Assembly (NCBI GenBank): GCA_018648265.1
Contig: JABGRN010000007.1
Location: 42,915-106,914, forward strand
Direction: 5' to 3'
Length of the DNA stretch: 64,000 nucleotides
Source: Prolixibacteraceae bacterium
GTDB lineage: Bacteria; Bacteroidota; Bacteroidia; Bacteroidales; Prolixibacteraceae
A program made the position numbers and the translations under genes. The notes beneath the pieces are model-generated. The model did not search any database. It was not told the DNA's origin and was given only the letters and a program-made list of their open reading frames with translations. Of this stretch, positions 1-9,556 are shown piece after piece; positions within the stretch are counted from its first letter, which is position 1; each line of letters starts with the position of its first letter.

Positions 1-13
1 AAAATAAAAAATT

Positions 14-964
14 ATGAAACGGAGATCATTTATTAGAAACAGTGCTCTTGGAAGTCTGGCACTAACTATTCCGGCTATCAGAAGTTTTGGAAATAATTTC
101 ACAGCAGATTTTCACATCCCAAAACGTGTACTCGGAAAAACCGGCGAAAAACTTTCGATTATTGGATTTGGGGGAATAATGTTAAATAACAATCCACAGG
201 ATTTTGCAAACGAACTGGTTGCCAAAGCGTACGATCTTGGTGTAAATTATTACGATGTTGCACCAAATTATGGAAATGCTCAGGAAAAAATGGGGCCGGC
301 TTTAAAACCTTTTAGGAAAGATTGCTTTTTAGCATGTAAAACGCATATGAGAGATGCAGTTGGTGCGCAAAATACTTTGGAAGATTCGCTTACGAAATTA
401 CAAACCGACTATTTCGATTTATTCCAATTACATGCACTGAGTTCGGTTGAACAGGTTGAACAAGCATTTGGAACTGGTGGTGCAATGGAAACGATTATAA
501 AAGCTAAAAAAGAAGGTAAAATAAAATATGTTGGTTTTTCGGCACATTCAGTTGATGCAGCACTATTGACCATGAAAAATTACGATTTCGATTCAATTTT
601 ATTTCCATTAAATTTTGCCTGTTGGAATGCCGGAAATTTTGGTCCTCAGGTTTATGCTGAAGCAGAAAAACGTGGAATGGGAATTCTGGCCCTGAAAGCA
701 ATGGCCTTAACTCCATTAAAAAACGGAGAAGAAAGATTATATAAAAACGTTTGGTACCAACCAATCCAGGATGAAGAAATAATGAAAATGGCATTAAAAT
801 ATACACTTTCGAAAAATATTACTGCTGCAGTTCCCCCCGGAAAAAACACTTTGTTTTTAAAAGCACTGGAATTTATGAATGAATATAAACCGATAAGCGA
901 AGAAGAAACAAATAAATTGTTGGCTTTGTCGAAAATTACCAAGCCCATTTTTATGCACACATAA
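14..964 (+). CDS. Tat-exported aldo/keto reductase
   Basis: Predicted NAD(P)H-dependent aldo/keto reductase acting outside the cytoplasm. The N-terminus carries a twin-arginine signal (RRSFIRNS, residues 3-10, then a hydrophobic stretch to about residue 21), as in many Bacteroidota PUL-linked oxidoreductases. The TIM-barrel tetrad is visible: Asp81 and Tyr86 (YYDVAPNYG), Lys109 (ACKTH) and His140 (FQLHA). The length of 316 residues is normal for the family plus signal. The ATG at 14 is the first Met and gives a complete Tat signal, so this start is favoured. It converges on a sulfatase gene across a bidirectional terminator. The substrate is unknown; a sugar or sugar-derived aldehyde is an inference from the neighbouring PUL. 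Confidence 0.85.
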   Translation: MKRRSFIRNSALGSLALTIPAIRSFGNNFTADFHIPKRVLGKTGEKLSIIGFGGIMLNNNPQDFANELVAKAYDLGVNYYDVAPNYGNAQEKMGPALKPFRKDCFLACKTHMRDAVGAQNTLEDSLTKLQTDYFDLFQLHALSSVEQVEQAFGTGGAMETIIKAKKEGKIKYVGFSAHSVDAALLTMKNYDFDSILFPLNFACWNAGNFGPQVYAEAEKRGMGILALKAMALTPLKNGEERLYKNVWYQPIQDEEIMKMALKYTLSKNITAAVPPGKNTLFLKALEFMNEYKPISEEETNKLLALSKITKPIFMHT

Positions 965-991
965 TTTTTCGATTGTTCCGAAAATATAAAA

Positions 992-1030
992 GGATGCCAT
1001 CAGTCTGTGTTTTACATTCGGATGGCATTC
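992..1030. terminator. Bidirectional intrinsic terminator between convergent genes
   Basis: An 8-bp perfect stem, ATGCCATC (994-1001) with GATGGCAT (1021-1028), lies in the 77-bp gap between the converging aldo/keto reductase and sulfatase genes. An A-run precedes it and TTCTTT follows it. It can serve both strands. Confidence 0.6.
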
Positions 1031-1041
1031 TTTGCAAAACT

Positions 1042-2514
1042 TCAAAGCCAATTTTCCTGAACTTTTATACTATCATTTCTATCCCAATCGTGATTCCACA
1101 TTTTCATGTATTCATCGCCGGATAAAAAATTGTCGTTTGTTTTTTGGAGTAATTCCTTTAACTGACTTTCTAAATCAGATTGAATAAAAATATACTCATC
1201 GGCTCCAAGTAAATTATTCATTTGAAAAGGATCCAAAATATTGTCGTACAAAAGCCAGGGTCCGGTTAAATCGCGAACATAGGTAAATCGTTTGGTCCTG
1301 ACCCCCCGATATTCCCTCCCTCCTTTTTCATAATTCCACTGGTGAAAAGGAACCGGGCACTGAATTAAAACAGCCTCATTTTCATCTCCCCTTTCACCTA
1401 AAATTACTTTCGAAAAATCTGTTCCTTCAACAGTTTCTGGTATTTCAATTTCGGAGAAACCAAGCAGGGTTGGTAAAATATCTGGGGTATTTACCGGCAT
1501 TTCAATTAGTTTTTGAGCTTTCCCTAATTTCTCTGGATAACGTAAAAGGAAAGGCACAATTAACGATTCGTCCCAGGGTTTTTGTTTTTTTACCATTCCG
1601 TGCGAGCGAAGCATATCACCATGATCGGATGTAAAAACAAAAATTGTATTTTCTGCAATACCGGATTTTTCAACAGCTAATAAAAGTTCTTTCATACAAT
1701 CATCCAATGCTGCAATATGGGCATAATAACCTGCAATTTCTTTCCGTGCAGTTTCACGTAATTCGTCGGGAACATTTGGGCGGATTTCAATATCTTCTGG
1801 CGAAAACATTTGCCGGTATTTTTCAGGGGCAGTTTGGTAGGGTGCGTGAGGCGGCCCCCACGAAAGCATCAGTAAAAACGGGTTTTCTCCTTTCGATTTT
1901 TCGTTAATATAACCAATTGCCGATTTTGTTTGTGCAATGGCATCATATTCTTCCCACTTTAATCGCTCTGGAGAATCTTCATAATAGTATGAATTATTGT
2001 AATCGTGGGTACATTCTAAAACCTGCCAAAAATCGAATCCCTGCCTGCGTTCTTTTGGAATAAATTTCAACCGGGCTTCGAAAGTTTCTTCTCCTGGATC
2101 GTGCCCATTTAAATGCCATTTACCAATATAACCAGTTTCGTAACCAGCTTGTTTATAGATTTTAGCAATTGAATTTGCTCCCGGGTTCAGTGCTTTATCG
2201 TTATAAAAAACACCGTGGGTTAATGGGTATTGACCCGTTAATAAACTTGCACGGTACGGGCAACAAACCGGGCAGCCCGAAACGGCATTTGTAAAAACCA
2301 CACTTTCTTCTGAAAGTTTATTAATGGTTGGGGTTTTTACAATTTTATTTCCATTGTATCCAATGTCCTGCGCACGCCACTGGTCGGCAAACACAAAAAT
2401 AATATTTGGTTTTGGAGGATCTTTTATAGAGCAAGAAAAAAACAAAAATAACGCAAAAACCAGGAGTAATTTTAATGAAGCAATTTGCTTTTCAAGTCTA
2501 TTAAAGCATTTCAT
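1042..2514 (-). CDS. Sulfatase, family S1, lipoprotein
   Basis: Formylglycine-dependent sulfatase removing sulfate esters from glycans. The alkaline-phosphatase-like fold is shown by NIIFVFADQWR near residue 37 (metal-binding Asp) and by the signature CCPYRASLLTG. The residue to be oxidised to formylglycine is Cys84, the first Cys of C-C-P-Y-R, which fits C-x-P-x-R with an unusual CPYR end. A hydrophobic N-terminus ending at Cys28 (LFLFFSCS) suggests a lipoprotein. Further metal/sulfate-site segments are GKWHLNGHDPG and TSDHGDMLRSHGMVKKQ. The length of 490 residues is normal. It is the last gene of the sigma/FecR/SusCD locus. The exact sulfated substrate cannot be read from the sequence. Confidence 0.92.
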   Translation of the reverse strand: MKCFNRLEKQIASLKLLLVFALFLFFSCSIKDPPKPNIIFVFADQWRAQDIGYNGNKIVKTPTINKLSEESVVFTNAVSGCPVCCPYRASLLTGQYPLTHGVFYNDKALNPGANSIAKIYKQAGYETGYIGKWHLNGHDPGEETFEARLKFIPKERRQGFDFWQVLECTHDYNNSYYYEDSPERLKWEEYDAIAQTKSAIGYINEKSKGENPFLLMLSWGPPHAPYQTAPEKYRQMFSPEDIEIRPNVPDELRETARKEIAGYYAHIAALDDCMKELLLAVEKSGIAENTIFVFTSDHGDMLRSHGMVKKQKPWDESLIVPFLLRYPEKLGKAQKLIEMPVNTPDILPTLLGFSEIEIPETVEGTDFSKVILGERGDENEAVLIQCPVPFHQWNYEKGGREYRGVRTKRFTYVRDLTGPWLLYDNILDPFQMNNLLGADEYIFIQSDLESQLKELLQKTNDNFLSGDEYMKMWNHDWDRNDSIKVQENWL

Positions 2515-2547
2515 AATTTCAAACCCGTTTAATTTTGCATAAAAATA

Positions 2548-2652
2548 CTAACCTCTTTTAGCTTTCTTTTCTCTCTTTTCTGCTTTTTTTTCCTTTGCAC
2601 TTTTAAGTGCTTCCTTTTTTACGTTTTTCTTTGCGTCTTGTGATTTTGCCAT
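2548..2652 (-). CDS. Small lysine-rich basic protein (34 aa)
   Basis: A very short ORF starting MAKSQDAKKNVKK and ending KAKRG, read on the minus strand between the sulfatase and the sugar isomerase. About 44% of its residues are Lys, with repeated KKE/KEKK/EKRE blocks, so it should be a highly charged helix or disordered and could bind nucleic acid or ribosomes. Similar Lys-rich mini-proteins starting MAKSQDAKK seem familiar from other Bacteroidota genomes, but this is recollection and was not searched. The in-frame stop, the ATG and the strongly non-random composition support it as a gene. Function unknown. Confidence 0.6.
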   Translation of the reverse strand: MAKSQDAKKNVKKEALKSAKEKKAEKREKKAKRG

Positions 2653-2747
2653 GATATTTAAATTTTAACCATCTATTTACAGATTCAATTACATTAACTT
2701 CTAAACCTTTGTAAAACTACATTCTTATTTCAATTTATCGATAAACA

Positions 2748-3683
2748 CTAAAGAATAATATTATTCTCTTTTCCAACTGAACGGATATAACCGACGGCTT
2801 TATTATACTCTTCGGCAGAATTCAGGTGTTCCATCATTAATGGAATATTTTTCAGTTTTGCTAATTCTTTTAAGAAAATTGCATAATTCAAATTACCCAA
2901 TCCAGGTCGAACTTCGGGTAAATGCGGAGTTAATTTTTCGTCTAAAAGCAGAATGTCTTTTGCATGACAACTTCTGATAAAAGGCCCCAGTTTTTTGAAT
3001 GCTTCTTTTATCATCTCTCCATTTTTATAATAAACCTGTGGACTGATTACCAAATTTACCGGGTCGAAATGCACGCCAAACTGTTTTCTGTCGATTGCCT
3101 TAAAAAGCCTTTCGTACGATTCAACCGAATCGGGATACGACCACGGCATAGTTTCCAATGTATAAAAAGTGCTTTTGGGATTAACTGCATCAATAATTTT
3201 ACGGGTAGTTTCAACAATTAAATCGAAAGTTACCGGGGTGAGGTTGTCTTTGTGAGGACCCGCCCATTTTTCAGGATTTCGCGAACCACTGATATTCACA
3301 CAACAATTGGCTCCAATTTCATCGGCCAGTTGTAATGATTTGATACATTTTTCGAGGGCAGTTTTACTTTTTTCTGAATCAGGATCAATTGGATTACTCC
3401 ACGCTCCCACTTCAGAAATAACGATATCCGATTTTAAAGCGGCACCTTTGTAATCCCTGATTTCCTCGGAACTTGCCCCAATTTTTACTGGACAATAAGC
3501 GGCTTTATAATTAAGCTCATTAATTGCAGAAATCCATTCATCAGGATTCTTGTACTTTCTAAAAACCGGGCCGCCCAACCGTACATTACCATTTTCCACC
3601 TTTATTGAATTTGCTATTACCGGTGTTATTAAAGTCCCCCCAATTGCAGACAATAATAGTTTATTAAAATTTCTACGTTTCAT
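2748..3683 (-). CDS. Exported sugar phosphate isomerase/epimerase-like protein
   Basis: Xylose-isomerase-like TIM-barrel protein (AP-endonuclease 2 family) of 311 residues. The N-terminus has a twin-arginine-type signal (MKRRNFNKLLLSAIGG). Metal-site elements of the family are visible: YTLETMPW (Glu), FGVHFDPVNL (His/Asp), SCHAKDILL (His) and MMEHLNSAEEY (Glu). The probable role is isomerisation or epimerisation of a sugar or oxidised sugar released by the neighbouring PUL enzymes. The gene lies between SusD and the sulfatase on the same strand. Substrate unknown; family confident. Confidence 0.8.
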   Translation of the reverse strand: MKRRNFNKLLLSAIGGTLITPVIANSIKVENGNVRLGGPVFRKYKNPDEWISAINELNYKAAYCPVKIGASSEEIRDYKGAALKSDIVISEVGAWSNPIDPDSEKSKTALEKCIKSLQLADEIGANCCVNISGSRNPEKWAGPHKDNLTPVTFDLIVETTRKIIDAVNPKSTFYTLETMPWSYPDSVESYERLFKAIDRKQFGVHFDPVNLVISPQVYYKNGEMIKEAFKKLGPFIRSCHAKDILLLDEKLTPHLPEVRPGLGNLNYAIFLKELAKLKNIPLMMEHLNSAEEYNKAVGYIRSVGKENNIIL

Positions 3684-4096
3684 TTTGTATTATTTTGAAG
3701 AATTTAAATTTAAACTATTTTCTATAAAAAAGTATAAAGCTTAAGTGTATTAAACAATGAAACTTTGGGATAAATGATTTTACCTTAAGACTCAGCTGAA
3801 CAACGGAAATCTAAATCGCTAGTTATCAGTCCGTTTTGTCCTGATTTTTGTTCAAAGAAGATAAAAATCCCGCCAAAACTACCACCATTTACAATATTCA
3901 ACCCCAAGCTAAAGCATGGGGCTATTGATAATAAATGCATTTGGGTCGCTGAGTAGTAACGATTTTGCAATATTAGCAGCACAAATAAGTAAAAAAAGCT
4001 GCACTCTATTTGAAATTACTAACAAATAAAGTAACAGCCTTTTTTTAACCAAACATTACTATTAAACCTATAAAAAATAACGGCTTTTAAAGTTTT
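3684..4096. other. Intergenic region between susD and the isomerase gene
   Basis: About 410 bp without a convincing gene. It holds a REP-like hairpin (annotated separately) and T-rich tracts after susD. A 65-codon minus-strand ORF spans the hairpin but shows no credible protein features. No clear terminator stem was found for susD. Confidence 0.5.
3902..3921. repeat. REP-like palindromic hairpin
   Basis: CCCCAAGC - TAAA - GCATGGGG forms a stem with one A/A mismatch and a four-base loop, in the pattern of Bacteroidota REP elements mobilised by Y1 transposases. It lies alone in the susD-isomerase gap. Assignment to a repeat family needs a genome-wide search. Confidence 0.5.
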
Positions 4097-5911
4097 TTAC
4101 CAACCAGGATTTTGAACTAAATTAGGGTTGGTTAATCTTGCTCCTTCAGGAATTGGGTAAAAATAATTCTTTTCTTCCCAGGTCCTTGTTATAGTGTTTA
4201 ACCAGGTAATTTCGCCGGAAGTACCATTTGATAAACGATAGTCATTAGGTTTTCCACCATAAAGTTCGCTTACCGGGATAGCCGGATAACCAGATGTTGA
4301 AGGTGCAGTATCCATGTAATAAACAACATCCATCAAACCATCCTGATTTAAATCCAATGGTGTATCTAGTGCCGGAACATAAATTCCGTTCCATTCCATT
4401 TCCATAAGTTCACCCTTTTTCCACCGAACAATGTCGTAAAAACGTAAACCTTCCATAAATAGCTCTATTCCTCTGTCCCTGCGAACTTCAAGAATAACCG
4501 GGTCTGAAATACCTGGAAAATACTTCTCCTGCAGATAAGGATCAACAACAGTTGGTTTTGTAGAAAGTCCACCTGTGATACCTGCTCTGGCTCTTAACGC
4601 ACCAATCGTGACAGCCCAGTCGGCATCGGTTAATGTACCAAGTTCAGCTTTTGCTTCGGCATAATTTAATAACACTTCACCATACCGAAACATCGATACT
4701 GAATTGTCATTTAAATCCCTTGTATCAACATTAATATCGTCAAGGGTCCATTTTATAGGTTGATACCCGGTATAAGAATATAACATGTTGGCTGCCGACT
4801 TAAATGGAACATTATTACTTAGCCTTTCATAATCTCCCAACCTAATGGTTTGTTTTAACCTTTTATCTCTACCTACAACTTCTTCGTGAAATTGCATGGT
4901 TTTATAATCAGGATTATTGGTAAAAGGCGTACCATCTAAGTTTAAATAAGTATTAACAAATGTGCGAATAAGATTAAACCTCACACCTGTTGTTGTACTT
5001 GTATAATACCAATTTGCAGCATGGGTTTTAGCAAATGATTCGCTCATTACTGCTGCCAACATTATTTCTTCGCCTACGGGTGCCGGGTTAATAAACAGTT
5101 TTCTGTAGGACAAATCGGTACCATCTCCTGTATAAACTTCGTATTCCGACTGATCCATAACAACTTTTGCAGCATTAGCTGCTTCGTTCAACCAGTCGTT
5201 GGCCGTTCCTTGTAACCCCAATTCAGTATGGTATTTTCTGAATGTTCCTTCAAACAGACAGACCCTTGCTTTAAGTGCATATGCAACCCATTTGGTAACC
5301 AAACTGCGCGAACCATCAGATTCTAATGTAATATTTTGCGTTGCAAAATCAAGATCAGCCAAAATCTCGTTCATTACTAATTCACGAGAATCTCTGCCTT
5401 TGTATAAGTCTTCATCTTCAACATCAAGTGGCGTGCTTATCCATGGAACATCTCCATAACGTTTTACTTTCTCGAAATAGAAAAATGCCCTGAAAAACCT
5501 CGCTAATCCAATGTAATGATTCCTTACACTTTCTGAAATACGTTCATCGGTACAATTTTCAATAAAAAAGTTAAAATTTCGCAGATGTCCCCAGCCCCAA
5601 TCACGGTCGCCACCCCAGGAAACAATATCGTTACCCGACGCACTTCCGTCATCTTCTGAAGTGGAGCTGTATGCACCCGCCATTATGAAAGGCGGAGCCC
5701 CTCTTCGCGCAGCATAGTCAGACATGCCATCAGCTGTATGTATATTATTTGCACTTGGCAAAAAATCATAAAATGAATAGGAGTATAGTTCAAGTCCAGT
5801 TTCGGAGCCAAATACAGCATCTTTCGATGTGCTATCCTGTGGTATTTGTTCCAAATCGCAGCTAAATAGAAAGACTGCAATTAATATAAACCATTTATAT
5901 TGTATTTTCAT
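4097..5911 (-). CDS. SusD/RagB family glycan-binding lipoprotein
   Basis: Surface lipoprotein that captures glycan fragments and passes them to its SusC partner. The signal ends at lipobox Cys18 (AVFLFSCDLEQIP). Typical SusD features are present: an N-terminal TPR-like part with HLRNFNFFIENC and GLARFFRAFFYFEKVKRYGDVPW, and a C-terminal RagB/SusD region with MFRYGEVLLNYAEAKAELG and RDRGIELFMEGLRFYDIVRWKKG, ending in YPIPEGARLTNPNLVQNPGW. The length of 604 residues is normal. It lies 24 bp downstream of susC and is clearly co-transcribed. Only one SusD is seen in the window, so it may also serve the large sulfatase block. Confidence 0.96.
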   Translation of the reverse strand: MKIQYKWFILIAVFLFSCDLEQIPQDSTSKDAVFGSETGLELYSYSFYDFLPSANNIHTADGMSDYAARRGAPPFIMAGAYSSTSEDDGSASGNDIVSWGGDRDWGWGHLRNFNFFIENCTDERISESVRNHYIGLARFFRAFFYFEKVKRYGDVPWISTPLDVEDEDLYKGRDSRELVMNEILADLDFATQNITLESDGSRSLVTKWVAYALKARVCLFEGTFRKYHTELGLQGTANDWLNEAANAAKVVMDQSEYEVYTGDGTDLSYRKLFINPAPVGEEIMLAAVMSESFAKTHAANWYYTSTTTGVRFNLIRTFVNTYLNLDGTPFTNNPDYKTMQFHEEVVGRDKRLKQTIRLGDYERLSNNVPFKSAANMLYSYTGYQPIKWTLDDINVDTRDLNDNSVSMFRYGEVLLNYAEAKAELGTLTDADWAVTIGALRARAGITGGLSTKPTVVDPYLQEKYFPGISDPVILEVRRDRGIELFMEGLRFYDIVRWKKGELMEMEWNGIYVPALDTPLDLNQDGLMDVVYYMDTAPSTSGYPAIPVSELYGGKPNDYRLSNGTSGEITWLNTITRTWEEKNYFYPIPEGARLTNPNLVQNPGW

Positions 5912-5935
5912 GATGATAGTTTTTAAAATTTTAGA

Positions 5936-8900
5936 TTAGAATGTTACAGTTAAACCAATGCTTAAACTTTTCAGCATTGGGTAATTATATCCATCACCAG
6001 AACCACCTAATAACGCATCCGCTGAGCCAGTATTTTCAACATCGAGATCTCGTGTGATTTTATAAAGCGGCGACCAGGTCCAAAGATTTTCTCCTGAGAT
6101 ATAAACTTTTGCTTTCTCTGCACCGATTTTAGAAATTAGAGCGGTAGGTAAATTGTAACCTAACTGAAAATTCTTCATCCTTATATAAGCAATGTTCTGA
6201 AGATAATCGGTTTGTGGATTGTTCCTAAGAATTCCACTACTTCTGTTAGCCACACGGCCAACGTATCTTGGTAAATAAGCATCAGGATTTTCAGGAGTCC
6301 AGTGGTTATCGAGATGCCACGAAGGAAGCGGATTATAAGGTCTGTTGTATTGCCCCCAGAAAGCACTTGCTTCTCTACTCGGAAACCAATTCTGTTTCCC
6401 GACTCCCTGAAAGAATGCAGAGAAGAAAAAGCTGTTATAGTCAGCTCCCAGATTTATTCCAAATGTAAAACGAGGTGCTTCATTTCCTATAATTGTTCTA
6501 TCGCCAGGATCATCTGCTCTATTAGTTCCCGGATCAACAACACCGTCGCCATTTAGATCCATTAATTTTATATCTCCAGGAAAAATAATTCTTGCATTTG
6601 TGGTTTTAAATCTACTTTGGTCTGCGTGACTGTCAATATCTGCCTGGTCAACAAAAAATCCATCGTTTGTATAACCCCAAATTTCTCCAACAACCATTCC
6701 TTCGTAAAAATCGTCTAGATATTTTTCAGGATTATTGAATTTAGTAATAACAGATTTGTTGTCGGCAAGTGTAAATCTTAAATCGTAATTAAACGGTTTC
6801 GATTTCAAAATAAACTTATCTCTCCATGAAATAGAAGCTTCCCATCCTTTAGTTTCCAAATCGGCATAATTACCTTTTGGGGCGGTTGCTCCAAATACAG
6901 CCGGGAGAGTCATGCCAATGGTAAACATATCCGTAGTTTCTCGCAGATACATATCTCCAACAAACAATAAGCGGTTAGAAGCCATGGCAATATCTAATCC
7001 AATATTTGTAGTTGTCGCAGTTTCCCAGGTAAGCCCATCGGGAAGAACATCTGGTTTACTGGTTAATTGTGGTTTTGTGCCACCCAAAACATCACCTGAT
7101 TGACCAATACCGAATATTTCCTGATATACATAAGCATCAATATTACCATTACCTAACGAACCATAAGAAGCTCTTAGTTTTAGATTGGAAATCAAATCAT
7201 CCGATACATTCCAAAACGATTCATTTGAAACTCTCCACCCAACTGAATAAGAAGGAAAGAAAGCATACCTTTCGTTATCAGGGAATTTTGATGAACCATC
7301 GTAACGGCCGTTGATTTCAAACAAGTATTTATCCTTAAACGAATAGTTAATTCTTGAGAAACCTCCTAAAAGATTCCAAGCTGTATAACTTCCATCAATA
7401 TTCATATCTTCGCCCAATGCCAAACTTAAATCAATAGCATCTTCGAAAATAAGACCATTTCGCTCGGCTTCCAGTTTTGTGTATAACGACTCCTCGTAGT
7501 TATAACCTACCATTGCTTTTAAATAATGCACTTCGTTAAAAATATTTTCATATTCGGAATATACGTTTAATGCCATATATTTGGTTTCTCTCCATGTATC
7601 TCTAAGATCGTCGTATTTTGTTCCGACGTAAGAAGTTACTCCCGGACTTTTATCGTAAGGAACACTAACCCTAACCCTTTTTTCATTATTGTCGGAATTC
7701 TGATAAGTGAAATCTCCTTTAACTCTTAGTTTATCTTCAAAGAATTGTGCAACAAAACCGGTTGTACTTTTAAACACACGCTTAGTGTTGTCGTAACCAC
7801 TTCTACCGTACCACATATTACCTACATTATAAACTGAAGTATGAGTTAAAGTTCCATCTGGGTTAAACAGAGGTGACATTGGATTACCTTCGTCAGCAAT
7901 ATTTCTCCAAACATTTCCACCTTCTCCCGTTTGCAAAGGATTGTGGTAACTAGAACTGCTATATTGTGAATTATTTTCAAATCTCAACCAAGGAAGTACC
8001 TGAATAGATCCTTTAGATCTGAAATTATACATTTCATAATCATCGGTATTATAAGTATAAAGTCCTTTTTGCCCCAGGTATCTACCTGTAATCATAAAAC
8101 TTGTTGTTTCTGAACTACCCGAAACAGTAATATTATGATCGTTTGCTGTGGTAAAATCCTTGTATAACAAGTCATACCAATCTGTACTCCCATAATATAC
8201 GTATTCTCCATTTATTGGATTAATTGCCCAATCTTCGGTGTAATTTCCAGGGTTCTCCGACCTCATTCTGAGTTCTTCCAAATATTCCTGCGAAAATCGA
8301 ATAGTTTTATTTGCCTTACTTGGATAAGAACCTTCCCAGTTATAAGTTGCTTCATTAAACATTTTAGCCCAAGTGTATCCATCCCAAACATAATCAGGCA
8401 TTACAACTGGGTTTTTAACTGCAAAATTACCTGAATAGGTTATACTCGTTTTTTCTTTTGAAGGGCTTTTGGTGGTAATTAAGACAACACCAAAAACTCC
8501 CCTTGCTCCGTAAATAGAAGCTGAAGCTGCATCCTTTAATAAGGAAATACTTTCAATATCGTTAGGATTAATCAAACTTGGATCACCTTCAACTCCATCG
8601 ATTAATACCAACGCATTTCCACCCTGACCGATGGAAGTAGTACCCCTGATATTATAACTTGGCGAACTATTTGGTTTACCATCGGGAAGTGTAATATTTA
8701 GATTTGGCATAACTCCCTTAAGTCCCTGCGTAATGTTACCCATGGAACGATTTTCGAAAACTTCGCTGGTTACCTGGTCAACTGCGCCGGTAAGGTTCGC
8801 TTTCTTTTGAGTACCATAACCAACTACAATAACTTCTTCCAGGCCAATTGCATCTTCCGACATAACAACTACAAACTGGCTTTTATCGCCAATTGCCATT

Positions 8901-9466
8901 TCCTGAGCCACCATTCCAACAAATGAAAATACTAAAGTTTCGGCACTTGCTGGAACCGAGAATTGGAAATTACCGTCAACATCGGAAACAGTTCCTAAAG
9001 TAGTACCCTTAACAATAACTGTAACTCCAGGCAGTGGAATCCCCTGAGCATCGGTTATCATTCCAGAAACTGTTTTTTGTTGCTGTGTAATAGTTGGTTT
9101 TTCCGATGCCTTTCTTATAACAATCTGGCGTTCGTAAACATCATAAGTAACATCCGTATTCTCAAAAACTTCGTCAAGAATTTGATTAATCGAAGCATTA
9201 ACCAAATTAACATCGACTTTCTTTTCGAGGTTAACATCATCGTTGCGGTACAAAAAAACAAAATCGCTGTTTTTTTCCACAAATTGAATCACACCAGCAA
9301 TTGTTGAATTAGCCAGGTTAATGTTCATCCTCTTAGCCTGCGAATAGCTTTCAGCCGAAACCGTCATCGCAGAAACAATCAGAATTAAAATCGCTACACG
9401 CATAATTCGAAATAGTTTTTTTAGATTTTCACATGGTGGAAAATCGTACAACAAAAATTTTTCCAT
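5936..9466 (-). CDS. SusC/RagA family TonB-dependent outer-membrane transporter
   Basis: TonB-dependent oligosaccharide importer of 1,176 residues. Domain order: signal peptide (hydrophobic part about residues 22-38, ending AESYSQ); STN/secretin-TonB N-terminal domain (about 45-118), which usually signals to a FecR anti-sigma factor; carboxypeptidase-D-regulatory-like domain (about 130-212, SGMITDAQGIPLPGVTV); plug (about 215-335, starting GLEEVIVVGYGTQKKANLTGAVDQV, with SIYGARGVFGVVLITTK); then a 22-strand barrel ending in LKSLSIGLTVTF. The STN domain together with the adjacent fecR and sigma genes indicates trans-envelope induction by the imported glycan. Confidence 0.96.
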   Translation of the reverse strand: MEKFLLYDFPPCENLKKLFRIMRVAILILIVSAMTVSAESYSQAKRMNINLANSTIAGVIQFVEKNSDFVFLYRNDDVNLEKKVDVNLVNASINQILDEVFENTDVTYDVYERQIVIRKASEKPTITQQQKTVSGMITDAQGIPLPGVTVIVKGTTLGTVSDVDGNFQFSVPASAETLVFSFVGMVAQEMAIGDKSQFVVVMSEDAIGLEEVIVVGYGTQKKANLTGAVDQVTSEVFENRSMGNITQGLKGVMPNLNITLPDGKPNSSPSYNIRGTTSIGQGGNALVLIDGVEGDPSLINPNDIESISLLKDAASASIYGARGVFGVVLITTKSPSKEKTSITYSGNFAVKNPVVMPDYVWDGYTWAKMFNEATYNWEGSYPSKANKTIRFSQEYLEELRMRSENPGNYTEDWAINPINGEYVYYGSTDWYDLLYKDFTTANDHNITVSGSSETTSFMITGRYLGQKGLYTYNTDDYEMYNFRSKGSIQVLPWLRFENNSQYSSSSYHNPLQTGEGGNVWRNIADEGNPMSPLFNPDGTLTHTSVYNVGNMWYGRSGYDNTKRVFKSTTGFVAQFFEDKLRVKGDFTYQNSDNNEKRVRVSVPYDKSPGVTSYVGTKYDDLRDTWRETKYMALNVYSEYENIFNEVHYLKAMVGYNYEESLYTKLEAERNGLIFEDAIDLSLALGEDMNIDGSYTAWNLLGGFSRINYSFKDKYLFEINGRYDGSSKFPDNERYAFFPSYSVGWRVSNESFWNVSDDLISNLKLRASYGSLGNGNIDAYVYQEIFGIGQSGDVLGGTKPQLTSKPDVLPDGLTWETATTTNIGLDIAMASNRLLFVGDMYLRETTDMFTIGMTLPAVFGATAPKGNYADLETKGWEASISWRDKFILKSKPFNYDLRFTLADNKSVITKFNNPEKYLDDFYEGMVVGEIWGYTNDGFFVDQADIDSHADQSRFKTTNARIIFPGDIKLMDLNGDGVVDPGTNRADDPGDRTIIGNEAPRFTFGINLGADYNSFFFSAFFQGVGKQNWFPSREASAFWGQYNRPYNPLPSWHLDNHWTPENPDAYLPRYVGRVANRSSGILRNNPQTDYLQNIAYIRMKNFQLGYNLPTALISKIGAEKAKVYISGENLWTWSPLYKITRDLDVENTGSADALLGGSGDGYNYPMLKSLSIGLTVTF

Positions 9467-9526
9467 AAATTTGTTTGATTTTTTAAATTAATAATTACTG
9501 TTAGTCATAATGGTAGTATTTAATTC

Positions 9527-9556
9527 AACCGGGAAGTGTTGCCGCATTTCCCGGTT
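9527..9556 (-). terminator. Hairpin between fecR and susC
   Basis: AACCGGGAA (9527-9535) pairs perfectly over 9 bp with TTCCCGGTT (9548-9556), starting at the fecR stop codon. On the minus strand no strong T-run follows. It may be a leaky terminator or an mRNA-stability hairpin separating the low-level regulator mRNA from the highly expressed susCD. The susC promoter should lie in the next 60 bp, but no clear element could be picked. Confidence 0.5.

Noticed and set aside
3785..3982. 65-codon minus-strand ORF
   Set aside because: It spans the REP-like hairpin and shows no domain, signal or start support; it reads as translated repeat DNA.
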